Below are positions 26,644 through 34,341 of a stretch of DNA of 64,000 bases, piece by piece (position 1 is the stretch's first letter; each line of letters opens with the position of its first letter). The notes beneath the pieces were generated by a model, which worked only from the letters and a program-made list of their open reading frames with translations, ran no database searches and was not told where the DNA came from. Location: positions 62,001-126,000 of the forward strand of contig UCEZ01000031.1 in the NCBI GenBank assembly GCA_900471525.1, read 5' to 3'. This DNA comes from Hyphomicrobiales bacterium. Lineage in GTDB: Bacteria; Pseudomonadota; Alphaproteobacteria; Rhizobiales; Rhizobiaceae. A program made the translations under genes and the position numbers.

Positions 26644-28332
26644 ATGACCATCGACTGGACCGGTGTGGCAGAGAATGCCACACGCCGTGATGTATTGCGG
26701 CTCGGGGCTTGGAGCACAATGTTGGGCATCTTGGCGGGATGCGACACGCTCCCCAAACCAGGTGCCTGCCAGTTAAGCCACCCTATCATCGATGTTCATT
26801 GTCATTTCTTCAATGCCGCCGACGTGCCGATCGAGGGTTTCGTCCGCTATGTGGCGATGAGGGAAGCAAGGCCTGAGTTTTCCGTGGCGAAAGACAGCAA
26901 GGAATATCAACGCCGCTTCGATGCCTTCGTCGTTTTCGTGGTCGTTGCACTCAGCGAAGTGGCGCCGAAGCCCAAGGATGAGCTTGCCATCTTGAGAAAA
27001 CAGGTCGCGCCGCCATCTCCCGCAGACATCAAGAAACGCCAGGATGAACAGTTGAAGAAGGCGCTTCAGATGCTGGTCGACCGGTCACCCAGAGGAGGCT
27101 CGGCGAATGAATTTGCCGCTCGCGCGGATGCCGGCGGCCCCGACTACGCAGGACTTCTGGACGAGTTCGCCGGGGGTGCCAACTTGCCGACGAGTTTTCA
27201 GCGCAGCGCCGAAGCAACGGCGCCCGTCAGCACCGATGCGCTCCTGGCGTCTGCCAAAAATCAGGATCAGTTCAGCACCTACTTCTCCTTCATCAGGCTT
27301 ATGCAGGATTACCGTGAAGCGCTTGCCCGCAACTATATCCGGATATTTGCGTCCAAATGCCGGATGTCGCTGATCACTCCCAGCATTCTCGATTTCGAAA
27401 AGTCGCTCCCGGGCAAGGTTTCTCGCCAGCGGGACCAGATCGATGTCATGGAGGCCGTCCAGCAGACCATCACGAAGTCGACCGGCATCCGCATGCACAG
27501 TTTTGTCGGCTTCGACCCGCGCCGCGAGGCAGAACGGCCTGGCTCGGCGCTGGCAAACGTCAAGTATGCCATCATGGAGCGAGGGTTCATCGGTGTGAAA
27601 CTCTATCCGCCTATGGGCTTCAAGGCGTGGGGCAACAGCAACCGGAAGATCGATGCGGCGCTAGGGCGCCTCTATGACTGGTGCAGAGATAACGACGTCC
27701 CGATCATGGCCCATGCGGAGGACAGTATCGGGGCTGGCTGCGGCTACGGAAATTTTGCGAGCCCGAAATACTGGAAACAGCTATTGGCCACGAACAGATA
27801 TGACGATCTGCGCATAAACCTCGCGCATTTCGGCGCTTTCGACGAAATAATCCGCCCAGGCCATCCGACGGGGATCATGGAATCTTGCGACAAGGACAAG
27901 TTCGGTGGGCCGCCGAGCTGGGAGGACATCATCGGCAAGACGATCGATCACGGGCGCCATCCGAATCTGTTTGCCGACCTTAGCTACCTGAGCGAACTCG
28001 TCAGTAGCGACGATACGAAATTGCAGGGAGACATTCGCGGCCTTTTGAGCAAGTGGCTCGGGACATACGACCTGGAAGCTACACAGCTCATGTTTGGCAC
28101 GGACTGGTCGATGATGTCGCTGGAAAAGAACTACAACAACTACGTCTCGAAGATTACGGAGCAGTTCGCACTCGCGAAAGTTCCCCAGGAGCATCAACAG
28201 AACATTCTCTGGAGAAATGCCGCCCGTTATCTCGGTATCGACCGCCCGGGAAAAACCCGCGATCGGCTTTCTTCCTATTGCCGCAACTGCGGGATGGATT
28301 CCGACTGGCTTTCCGAATTTGCCTCCGTCTGA
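26644..28332 (+). CDS. Tat-exported lipoprotein of the amidohydrolase (Amidohydro_2-like) superfamily
   Basis: A 562-aa protein. The N-terminus has twin arginines (TRRDVLRLGAWS, R14-R15), a hydrophobic stretch and a lipobox ILAGC with the lipidated Cys at 33, so it should be a Tat-exported lipoprotein. The mature part opens with the metal motif IIDVHCHFFNAADVP (H52, H54), then MHSFVGFDPR, GVKLYPPMGFKAWGN, IMAHAEDSIGAG and FGTDWSMMS, all typical of Amidohydro_2 TIM-barrel hydrolases or decarboxylases. An insertion of about 200 mostly helical residues lies between the first motif and the rest. Start ATG has AGAGGGGG upstream. The substrate is unknown. Confidence 0.88.
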   Translation: MTIDWTGVAENATRRDVLRLGAWSTMLGILAGCDTLPKPGACQLSHPIIDVHCHFFNAADVPIEGFVRYVAMREARPEFSVAKDSKEYQRRFDAFVVFVVVALSEVAPKPKDELAILRKQVAPPSPADIKKRQDEQLKKALQMLVDRSPRGGSANEFAARADAGGPDYAGLLDEFAGGANLPTSFQRSAEATAPVSTDALLASAKNQDQFSTYFSFIRLMQDYREALARNYIRIFASKCRMSLITPSILDFEKSLPGKVSRQRDQIDVMEAVQQTITKSTGIRMHSFVGFDPRREAERPGSALANVKYAIMERGFIGVKLYPPMGFKAWGNSNRKIDAALGRLYDWCRDNDVPIMAHAEDSIGAGCGYGNFASPKYWKQLLATNRYDDLRINLAHFGAFDEIIRPGHPTGIMESCDKDKFGGPPSWEDIIGKTIDHGRHPNLFADLSYLSELVSSDDTKLQGDIRGLLSKWLGTYDLEATQLMFGTDWSMMSLEKNYNNYVSKITEQFALAKVPQEHQQNILWRNAARYLGIDRPGKTRDRLSSYCRNCGMDSDWLSEFASV

Positions 28333-29663
28333 CGTGTGGGCGAGAAGAAACGGTTTTCCGGCCGCGGCAGGCCGAGGTGTTCACGAAGCGTGTTGCCCTC
28401 ATAGTCCGTGCGAAACAAGCCACGGCGTTGCAGTTCCGGAACGAGCCGCTCCGTCACGTCGTCGAGCCCTTGCGGGAGATAGGGAAAGACCACGTTGAAA
28501 CCGTCGGAGCCTTCGCCGGACAGCCATCCCTCCATGTCGCTCGCGACCGTCTGCGCCGTACCCACGAAGGCAAGGCCGGAATAACCGCCGTAACGTTGCG
28601 CGAGCTGCCGCACCGTCAGCCTCTCCTCCTCGGCAAGCTTCAAAACCTGCGCGCGGCCTGTCTTGCTGGCATTGGTTTCCGGAATATCCGGCAGCGGGCC
28701 ATCCGGATCGAAGCCGGCCGCATCATGGCCAAGCGCGATCGACAGCGAGGCGATGCCACTGTCGTAGTGGACCAGGCTGTCGAGTTTGGCGCGCTTGGCG
28801 CGGGCCTCCTCGATACTGTCGCCAAGAACTACGAAGGCCGCCGGCAGGATTTTCAAGTGATCGCGACTGCGCCCGGCCGCCGCCATCCGTCGCTTGATAT
28901 CCGCGTAAAGCGCCTTGCCGGCCGCCAGATCCCGCGGTGAGCAGAAAACCACCTCGGCCGTTTCGGCGGCCAACTGCCGGCCCGGTTCGGACTGACCGGC
29001 CTGCACGATGACCGGCCACCCCTGCGGCGGACGGGCGATGTTGAGCGGCCCGCGCACCTTCAGCTCCTCACCCTTGTGATCGAGGACATTCATCTTTGCC
29101 GCGTCGAAGAAGATGCCGCTCTCGACATCGCGCAGGAACGCATCGTCGGCAAAGCTGTCCCACAGGCCTGTCACGACATCATAAAATTCCCGGGCATGCT
29201 GGTAACGCTCTCCGTGTTCGACATGATCCTCGAGACCAAAGTTCAACGCAGCATCGGGATTGGCGGTGGTGACGATGTTCCAGCCCGCCCGGCCGCCGCT
29301 GATGTGATCCAGCGAGGCGAAGCGCCGGGCGACATGATACGGCTCGTCGAAGGTGGTGGAGGCCGTTGCGACAAGCCCGATGCGCTCGGTCACGGCAGCG
29401 AGGGCCGAGAGCAGCGTGAAGGGCTCGAACGACGTCACGGTATGGCTTCGCCGCAGCGCTTCGACCGGCATGTTGAGCACCGCCAGATGATCCGCCATGA
29501 AGAAGGCGTCGAACTTCGCCCGCTCCAGTCTTTGCGCAAAGCTTTTGAGATGCGCGAAGTTGAAGTTGGCATCCGGATAGGAACCAGGATAGCGCCAGGC
29601 GCCGGTATGCAGGCTCACCGGGCGCATGAAGGCTCCCAAGTGTAATTTGCGTGACTGAGCCAT
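28275..29663 (-). CDS. LLM class flavin-dependent oxidoreductase (NtaA/SnaA/DszA type)
   Basis: About 462 aa, the length of NtaA/DszA-type FMNH2-dependent monooxygenases. Motifs include LHLGAFMRPVSLHTGAWRYPG, FDAFFMADHLAVL, ERIGLVATASTTFDEPYHVAR and GRAGWNIVTTANPDAALNFG. Such enzymes oxidise chelators, sulfur compounds or similar small molecules using externally reduced FMN. No flavin reductase is next to it, but one is encoded at 4156. The start at 29663 has GCGGAG upstream. Its last 58 bases overlap the convergent amidohydrolase gene, so the C-terminal ~19 residues are unusual. Confidence 0.9.
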   Translation of the reverse strand: MAQSRKLHLGAFMRPVSLHTGAWRYPGSYPDANFNFAHLKSFAQRLERAKFDAFFMADHLAVLNMPVEALRRSHTVTSFEPFTLLSALAAVTERIGLVATASTTFDEPYHVARRFASLDHISGGRAGWNIVTTANPDAALNFGLEDHVEHGERYQHAREFYDVVTGLWDSFADDAFLRDVESGIFFDAAKMNVLDHKGEELKVRGPLNIARPPQGWPVIVQAGQSEPGRQLAAETAEVVFCSPRDLAAGKALYADIKRRMAAAGRSRDHLKILPAAFVVLGDSIEEARAKRAKLDSLVHYDSGIASLSIALGHDAAGFDPDGPLPDIPETNASKTGRAQVLKLAEEERLTVRQLAQRYGGYSGLAFVGTAQTVASDMEGWLSGEGSDGFNVVFPYLPQGLDDVTERLVPELQRRGLFRTDYEGNTLREHLGLPRPENRFFSPTRQTEANSESQSESIPQLRQ

Positions 29664-29782
29664 GGAATCTCCGCTTCGGGACATGATGAGAGTGTTACGT
29701 CAAAAAAGCTTTGCTGCCGTTGTCGATTCGCGTTCGGCTACACCGGATTGTCGTGAAGGGATGGTTCGTGATCACCGCTTTT

Positions 29783-30045
29783 TCAATGCGGCCAATCCGT
29801 TTCGCGGCTTTCCTGTGATGCGTCTTCATAACGATTTCGCCGGAACTGGCCGGCATCCATGCGTTTCAAAAGTTCGAATATGTCATAACCATTCACCCAT
29901 CGCCCGAAACCGCTCGCAACATTGATATGGCCCGCCGCGCCGATATCAATGAGCTCGCTGCCCGGCGGGACGAGATGTGCCGAAGCGTATCGAAAGGCAT
30001 GTAGGGATCATTCAGGCTTCCCACAATGATGCCTGGAACGGGAAG
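29783..30045 (-). pseudogene. Remnant of an RBBP9/YdeN-type serine hydrolase
   Basis: Reading the minus strand by eye gives LPVPGIIVGSLNDPYMPF in one frame, then after a frameshift near 29970-29995 ASAHLVPPGSELIDIGAA and GHINVASGFGRWVNGYDIF in another, ending at a stop at 29783. This is the C-terminal part of an RBBP9/YdeN-family alpha/beta hydrolase (the conserved aspartate-containing NDP and histidine-containing GHIN motifs are recognisable). The N-terminal half and the nucleophile are missing. The gene is therefore truncated and frameshifted, and not functional. Confidence 0.7.
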
Positions 30046-30050
30046 ACACG

Positions 30051-30215
30051 GAAGCGGGAACCGGCACCTGGGAACTTCCCATGCCGTCGACTATCGTCAT
30101 CGACCAGACCGCAACCGTGCAATTTGCCGATGTCAGCCCCGACTGGCTGGTGCGCACCGGGCCAGCTGATATCATCAGCGCCGTTGAAAGCTTTCTGGCG
30201 CGCGCAGCCGCCTGA
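30051..30215 (+). pseudogene. Remnant of a redoxin (AhpC/TSA-family) C-terminus
   Basis: The plus strand encodes GTGTWELPMPSTIVIDQTA followed by a VQFADVSPDWLVRTGPADII-like segment, stopping at 30215. This is the C-terminal end of a rhizobial redoxin/peroxiredoxin-like protein; the N-terminal two thirds, including the catalytic cysteine region, are absent. It abuts the hydrolase remnant on the other strand, so this 430-bp stretch is a scar from a past deletion or rearrangement. An ATG at 30081 could still open a 44-codon peptide, but I see no reason to expect a product. Confidence 0.65.
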
Positions 30216-30244
30216 CGACCTCATGAGCAGAATTGGATAATACC

Positions 30245-30757
30245 GTGACCGATCACCATCACGACCACGACGATCACAGCCACGATCATTCGCATGAACA
30301 GCGCTGGAAACATGACGGCATCCGCGTCATCAAGGGCGACCAGCTCGATCCCAACACCGCCCAGACGCCGGGCATGTTTCGTCAGGCGGCGATCAACCAC
30401 GCCCGTGTCGGCGCCCAGAAGATCTGGGCAGGCACCGTGGCAATCGAGCCCAATGCCAAGACGGGCGTTCATCATCATGGCGCGCTGGAAAGCGTGATCT
30501 TCGTCATACGTGGCAAGGCGCGCATGCGCTGGGGCGACCGGCTCGAATTCGTCGCCGAAGCCGGCCCCGGCGATTTCATCTTCGTGCCGCCGTATGTTCC
30601 GCATCAGGAGATCAATGCGGATCCCGACAACACGCTCGAATGCGTCCTCGTCCGCTCGGACAATGAAGCCGTCGTCGTCAACATCACCGATGTCGATCCG
30701 GTGGAAAATCCTGAAGAAGTCTACTGGGTGGACCCGATCCACAAACATCCCGGATAG
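30245..30757 (+). CDS. Cupin domain protein with histidine-rich N-terminus
   Basis: About 170 aa. The first ~20 residues are His/Asp-rich (TDHHHDHDDHSHDHSHE), suggesting metal binding or delivery. The remainder is a single cupin barrel (GVHHHGALESVIFVIRGKARM, then PGDFIFVPPYVPHQEIN) with the metal-binding His/Glu set. GTG at 30245 behind GGATAA was preferred; TTG at 30233 would add four residues. The enzymatic role is unknown. It is isolated, downstream of the gene scar. Confidence 0.85.
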   Translation: MTDHHHDHDDHSHDHSHEQRWKHDGIRVIKGDQLDPNTAQTPGMFRQAAINHARVGAQKIWAGTVAIEPNAKTGVHHHGALESVIFVIRGKARMRWGDRLEFVAEAGPGDFIFVPPYVPHQEINADPDNTLECVLVRSDNEAVVVNITDVDPVENPEEVYWVDPIHKHPG

Positions 30758-30798
30758 ACGCGGGCGAACCGCCCGAAAGGGGAACCGCCTCGGTCATT

Positions 30799-30819
30799 CC
30801 GCCCCTGCCAACGGGGCGG
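30799..30819. terminator. Hairpin downstream of the cupin gene
   Basis: Inverted repeat CCGCCCC/GGGGCGG with a 7-nt loop lies in the 124-bp gap between the convergent cupin and RTX genes. No clear U-tract follows on either strand, so termination efficiency is uncertain. Confidence 0.4.
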
Positions 30820-30881
30820 AGTCCCCGATGAGTGACTGTTTGGCTGCAGCGTTGCTGACGTCAGAATTGCAGAAAGAACGA

Positions 30882-32276
30882 CTAAAAAAGCAAGAAGTCG
30901 TCCGCTGCAAGCGATGTCCCGCAGGTCACCGTGGCGAACTTCACTGCCGATGCGCCACCCGCGCCGTCCGAATCGAACAGCAGCGCGCCCGAGGCTTTAT
31001 CGTAGAGGATGTGGTCGTTTGCATCGATAGCAGCCTTGCCGATCACGAAGGCTTCGGCCGTGAGGGCGCCGGCGGCAAGGCCCACAAAGATGGAGCTGTC
31101 CAACCGGAACAGGTCGTCGGCAGAGCGGAAGTCGCAGATCGCGTCGATGTTCGTCCGACCAAGCACGGTGTCGAAGACAAAGGAATCGTGACCTGCACCG
31201 CCGGCCAGCGTGTCGCGGTCGGCACCGCTGTTCAGGATATCATCGCCGGCGTCACCCCGAAGGTGGTCGTTGCCCGCGCCGCCAGAAATGTCATCATCGC
31301 CCGCGCCGCCACGCAAATGATCATTGCCCGCATCTCCGTTGAGCGCATCGTTGAACCGGCTGCCGGTGATGCGGTCGTTGCCGCCTTTGGCATCGACCAG
31401 AACGGCATAATCATAAGACGTGTAGCTGATGACGTCTGCCGCATCGGTCAGCACGATGGATTGAGGTGGTGCAGCAATCGTGATGGTAATGGTTGCAACA
31501 TTGCTATTGCCCTGACCATCGGTGGCGTAAACCGTGAAGCTGTCGGTCCCGGTAAAGCCGGCCTCGGGAATATAGTCGAAATAGTTGCCGTCCAGAAAGT
31601 CCTGGTGGTAGTGCAGGCTGCCGGCATACTCGCCTTGAGGAAACGGGTAATAGCCGCTGTCATATCGCGTCTCCTGCTCCACCGTGCCGTGGTCCGGTCC
31701 GTCCGCAACGACAAAGGCCAGCAGATCGAAGTCAGCATCCGCCGCGCTGAACTTGATGTCGTCGAGAGTTTCCCCTGTCGAAAGTGTGAAGGTCAGATCG
31801 GTGACGGTGGGAGAATGATTGACGAAGGTATCGGGTTGAAGGACACCATCTTCCAGGATGATCTGATGCTCGCCGTACTGGGTGTTCTCGCCACCGAAAT
31901 ATTCGTTCGCACCCACCCAGGTCACGGTAATGTCGTCGGGACTATCGGCGGTGACGGAAACGATCTCTGTCGAAAGGTAGGCTGCTTGAGCGGACAAGGT
32001 GCGGATATAGTTGCCTTCGTTGTCGAAAACATGCGTCTCCACCCTCGAGAAGATTTCGGTCCTGCCATCGTTGGTAAAGGTGGTGACGGTAAAGAAGCCG
32101 TCAAAGACATCAACCGAGGCGAGATCGACCCAGCCAAAAAAATAGTCCGGCTGCGCTCCTACCGGACCAAGGACGTCGCCGTCCGTCTCCGTTATCGTGA
32201 AAAGGATTGCGTCAGGGCTCTCGTTATTGGTGTCTTCCCATACGGTTAGCTCATTACCATTGCTCAAGATCGGCAT
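30882..32276 (-). CDS. RTX-type calcium-binding protein
   Basis: A 464-aa acidic protein without a Sec signal peptide. Residues about 165-290 resemble cadherin-like/VCBS surface-protein modules (GFTGTDSFTVYATDGQGNSN). Residues about 300-375 carry RTX nonapeptide repeats (GGNDRITGS, GNDHLRGGAGDDDISGG, GADRDTLAGGAGHD) that bind calcium. The C-terminus ends in the hydrophobic DDFLLF, as in type I secretion substrates. No type I secretion genes lie in the window. ATG at 32276 follows AAGGAAGAA. Confidence 0.88.
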   Translation of the reverse strand: MPILSNGNELTVWEDTNNESPDAILFTITETDGDVLGPVGAQPDYFFGWVDLASVDVFDGFFTVTTFTNDGRTEIFSRVETHVFDNEGNYIRTLSAQAAYLSTEIVSVTADSPDDITVTWVGANEYFGGENTQYGEHQIILEDGVLQPDTFVNHSPTVTDLTFTLSTGETLDDIKFSAADADFDLLAFVVADGPDHGTVEQETRYDSGYYPFPQGEYAGSLHYHQDFLDGNYFDYIPEAGFTGTDSFTVYATDGQGNSNVATITITIAAPPQSIVLTDAADVISYTSYDYAVLVDAKGGNDRITGSRFNDALNGDAGNDHLRGGAGDDDISGGAGNDHLRGDAGDDILNSGADRDTLAGGAGHDSFVFDTVLGRTNIDAICDFRSADDLFRLDSSIFVGLAAGALTAEAFVIGKAAIDANDHILYDKASGALLFDSDGAGGASAVKFATVTCGTSLAADDFLLF

Positions 32277-32723
32277 CGGCTTCTTCCTTGTTTACGCGAG
32301 GAGGCAGGAGGCAGATATCGTTTGCGTGGGTACCACGGGCCGGCAATCGTGAATAGGCGCTGAGGCGCGGCCGCGTGCCGGATGGGCAACAGACTGTTAT
32401 GCGCAGGCTTGTCCGGATCGTCAGGAAAGTACAATCCCGCGCAAGTTACGACCCTCTGATTTTTAGATTTTATGCGGCGCAATCAAATAGATAGGACATA
32501 AGAATATTAAAGCTGCCGTTCAGTAGCTGCGCGCCCGCCTTCTCCGCTATTGCCATGTTTTGATGCACCGCAGCATGGTTTGCACCCCTTTTTGCGAAAC
32601 CCGATGAGGCGCGAAATCCTTGACCCGTTACCGGACACAAAAGCCCGCGGCATTTCTGCTGCGGGCTATTCTTTGATTGCGGAGGGACTGAAACCAGAGA
32701 GACTTGTAACGGTTCGTTCCACG
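32277..32723. other. 447-bp non-coding gap
   Basis: The gap lies between the RTX gene start and the stop of the minus-strand membrane-protein gene. It should contain the RTX promoter and holds one copy of a terminator-type repeat (32641-32712). I see no convincing gene; open frames crossing it lack ribosome-binding sites or family features. Confidence 0.6.
32641..32712. repeat. Terminator-type intergenic repeat, copy A
   Basis: A stem AGCCCGC...GCGGGCT (32642-32667, continuous inward through GGCA/TGCT around loop TTTC) is followed by a shared tail reading ...CTGAAACCAGAGAGACTTGTAA. The same hairpin-plus-tail recurs at 48331-48411 and 59437-59510. On the minus strand the hairpin is followed by TTTTGTGT, so it can terminate the membrane-protein gene above it. 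Confidence 0.6.
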
Positions 32724-33224
32724 CTATGTACGAATGCGCCTGATCATCGCGATATGCGAAGAAAGGCAAGCCAAGAAAACGAGACCAAGCAGGACGATCC
32801 CGAGGGGTGAAGCTGTGATCTGTAGGACAGACCAATCACCACGCAGCACCTGCGGCGCCGAAAGGCCGGAAAGACCGGCCTGCGTATTGACGATGCGGAC
32901 CATGGCAATCGCCGTCACGATAAGCGCGACATGCGCATGGATGAAACGGGTTCGTGCATATCGTTGCGGACGTATCGCGAGGTAGATGCCGAAAAGTGCG
33001 GCAAGCAGCAACATCGTGAAAGCTCCCCAAAACTCGATGCCGGGAACGCCGAGAAGCAGAAAGACGGGTTCGCGCATCACAGGTAGTATCGTCATATAGA
33101 GCCACCAGGCCCATGCGCTTGAAGGATAATGCGCGAGCAGAACCATGCTGATGAGAAAAGTCGCCGCCAAAACATAGGCCATGGACGGCCCCAGTCGAAT
33201 GACGGCTAGAACTGGGTTTCGCAT
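32724..33224 (-). CDS. Integral membrane protein of unknown function
   Basis: A 166-aa hydrophobic protein with about four membrane-spanning segments (for example VLAATFLISMVLLAHY, FWGAFTMLLLAALFGIYLAI, AHVALIVTAIAMVRIV and LGIVLLGLVFLACLSSH). I do not recognise a family. ATG at 33224 is preceded by AAGGAAGCC at a good distance, and a terminator hairpin follows the stop, so it is probably a real single-gene unit. It is divergent from the TadD-like gene of the pilus locus. Confidence 0.75.
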   Translation of the reverse strand: MRNPVLAVIRLGPSMAYVLAATFLISMVLLAHYPSSAWAWWLYMTILPVMREPVFLLLGVPGIEFWGAFTMLLLAALFGIYLAIRPQRYARTRFIHAHVALIVTAIAMVRIVNTQAGLSGLSAPQVLRGDWSVLQITASPLGIVLLGLVFLACLSSHIAMIRRIRT

Positions 33225-33575
33225 ATACCAGGCTTCCTTTCGCCACGGGCGCCAGCGGCACCAATCCAGGCAATATATAAGATGACACTTAACTGGGGCT
33301 TACCGTAAGATCACATCGTCCGGATCACCGCCTCACGCTGAGTTTTCGACTCGCGGCGGGTATGCAACCATCTTGGCAAAAATCACAACCTCTCATCAAG
33401 AGAGGATCGATACGTCATTGCATCCTGTTGCAACAACAACACGTTATAGGAGTGATATGTGTCTCTTTAATGCGACTCGCCGCATCAATTCTTTCTTTAT
33501 TAGCTTTTCTTCCGCAGGATTTCAGTGAGCGCCTGCATATGCAACGTTAGGATGCCCAAAAGTTGGGGGGAATGA
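33225..33575. promoter_or_regulatory. 351-bp divergent intergenic region
   Basis: It holds the promoters of the membrane-protein gene and the TadD-like gene. Visible structures are the inverted repeat CCTCTC-ATCAA-GAGAGG (33389-33405) and the 10-bp palindrome TGTTGCAACA (33426-33435), a possible operator. No gene with a credible start is seen. Confidence 0.45.
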
Positions 33576-34091
33576 ATGGTAGCGTTTCAGATCAGATGCC
33601 TTGCGTTATTGCTCACCGGTGTCATGACGTTGGCCGGATGCCAGTCTTCAAGTGTCGACGATCTGGCAGCTTTTGGCGATAGCGCGCAAACTCTCGAAGA
33701 TGACTCTGCGGTCGCCTTCTACAAGAACGACGAATTGATCACCACGGGGAAGCTTCAGTTCAAGGAAAAGAACTACGGAAAGTCATATGCGGTCTACAAA
33801 CGCGCAGTTACGGTCTTTCCTGAGGATCCGGCTGCCTGGCTGGGCTTTGCGGCCTCAGCCGATATGATTGGCCGGTTCGACACCTCCGACCGTGCCTATC
33901 TGCAACTCTCGCGGATGATCGGCAATACGCCCGTCTACTACAACAACATCGGATACTCCCATCTCCTGCGCGGCGATCTGCCGAAGGCCAGACGCTACTT
34001 CCTGAAAGCCTATGAACTCGACCCCGCGAACGAGACGACTGCCCGAAACATTGAACTGATGAAAAACAGTGTCAATTTCGCGCAGCGATAG
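33576..34091 (+). CDS. TPR lipoprotein, TadD-like pilus assembly protein
   Basis: A 171-aa protein with a lipoprotein signal (LALLLTGVMTLAGC, lipidated Cys near residue 22) and TPR repeats (GKSYAVYKRAVTVFPEDPAAWLG, YYNNIGYSHLLRGDLPKARRYFLKAYELDP). TadD is the outer-membrane-associated TPR lipoprotein of Flp/Tad pilus systems, probably assisting secretin assembly. It lies next to the tad operon but on the opposite strand, converging with it. ATG at 33576 follows GGGGGGA. Confidence 0.85.
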   Translation: MVAFQIRCLALLLTGVMTLAGCQSSSVDDLAAFGDSAQTLEDDSAVAFYKNDELITTGKLQFKEKNYGKSYAVYKRAVTVFPEDPAAWLGFAASADMIGRFDTSDRAYLQLSRMIGNTPVYYNNIGYSHLLRGDLPKARRYFLKAYELDPANETTARNIELMKNSVNFAQR

Positions 34092-34200
34092 AACCGGGTG
34101 AAGCTCATCCGGCGGATGTTCGGCAGACATATGGAAAAGGGCAACCCTTAGCTTAGCAGGCCCATGGCAGGCTCTGCTGCCAGGCCACGCAACCTTCCAC

Positions 34201-34220
34201 GAAAATCGTCACCGATTTTC
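34201..34220. terminator. Hairpin between convergent tad-locus ends
   Basis: GAAAATCG-TCAC-CGATTTTC is a perfect 8-bp stem with a 4-nt loop, about 110 bases after the TadD-like stop. It could serve as a weak terminator for either strand. Confidence 0.4.
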
Positions 34221-34274
34221 CCGGCGAAGCCGCCGCGTGATTCCTTCGAAATCGACCCGGGGATAAAATCACGC

Positions 34275-34326
34275 AGCAATTCAAGGTGCTAAAGTGACCT
34301 TGGGCGTTTGAAAAAACGCTGCTGTA
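34275..34326. repeat. Probable degenerate copy of a common rhizobial intergenic element
   Basis: The stretch CAGCAATTCAAGGTGCTAAA and its continuation, with the small inverted repeat GCGTTT-GAAA-AAACGC (34304-34319), resembles from memory a frequent rhizobial intergenic motif (CAAAGTGCTACAGCG... followed by a GC-rich hairpin). The match is imperfect and was not checked by search. Confidence 0.3.
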
Positions 34327-34341
34327 TTGAAAATCCAGAGG

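Noticed and set aside
29664-30244. Insertion sequence at the gene scar
   Set aside because: No transposase fragment, terminal inverted repeats or target duplication could be seen; the fragments are from ordinary metabolic genes.
31232-31400. CRISPR-like or tandem DNA repeats
   Set aside because: The regular pattern is codon-level repetition of RTX nonapeptides, not direct repeats with unique spacers.
30510-32249. 579-codon open frame on the plus strand
   Set aside because: It is antisense to the RTX repeats and overlaps the cupin gene out of frame; the apparent repeats are reverse reads of the RTX repeats.
32470-32835. Possible 121-aa gene on the minus strand
   Set aside because: It crosses the terminator repeat and the end of the membrane-protein gene, with no credible start or motif.
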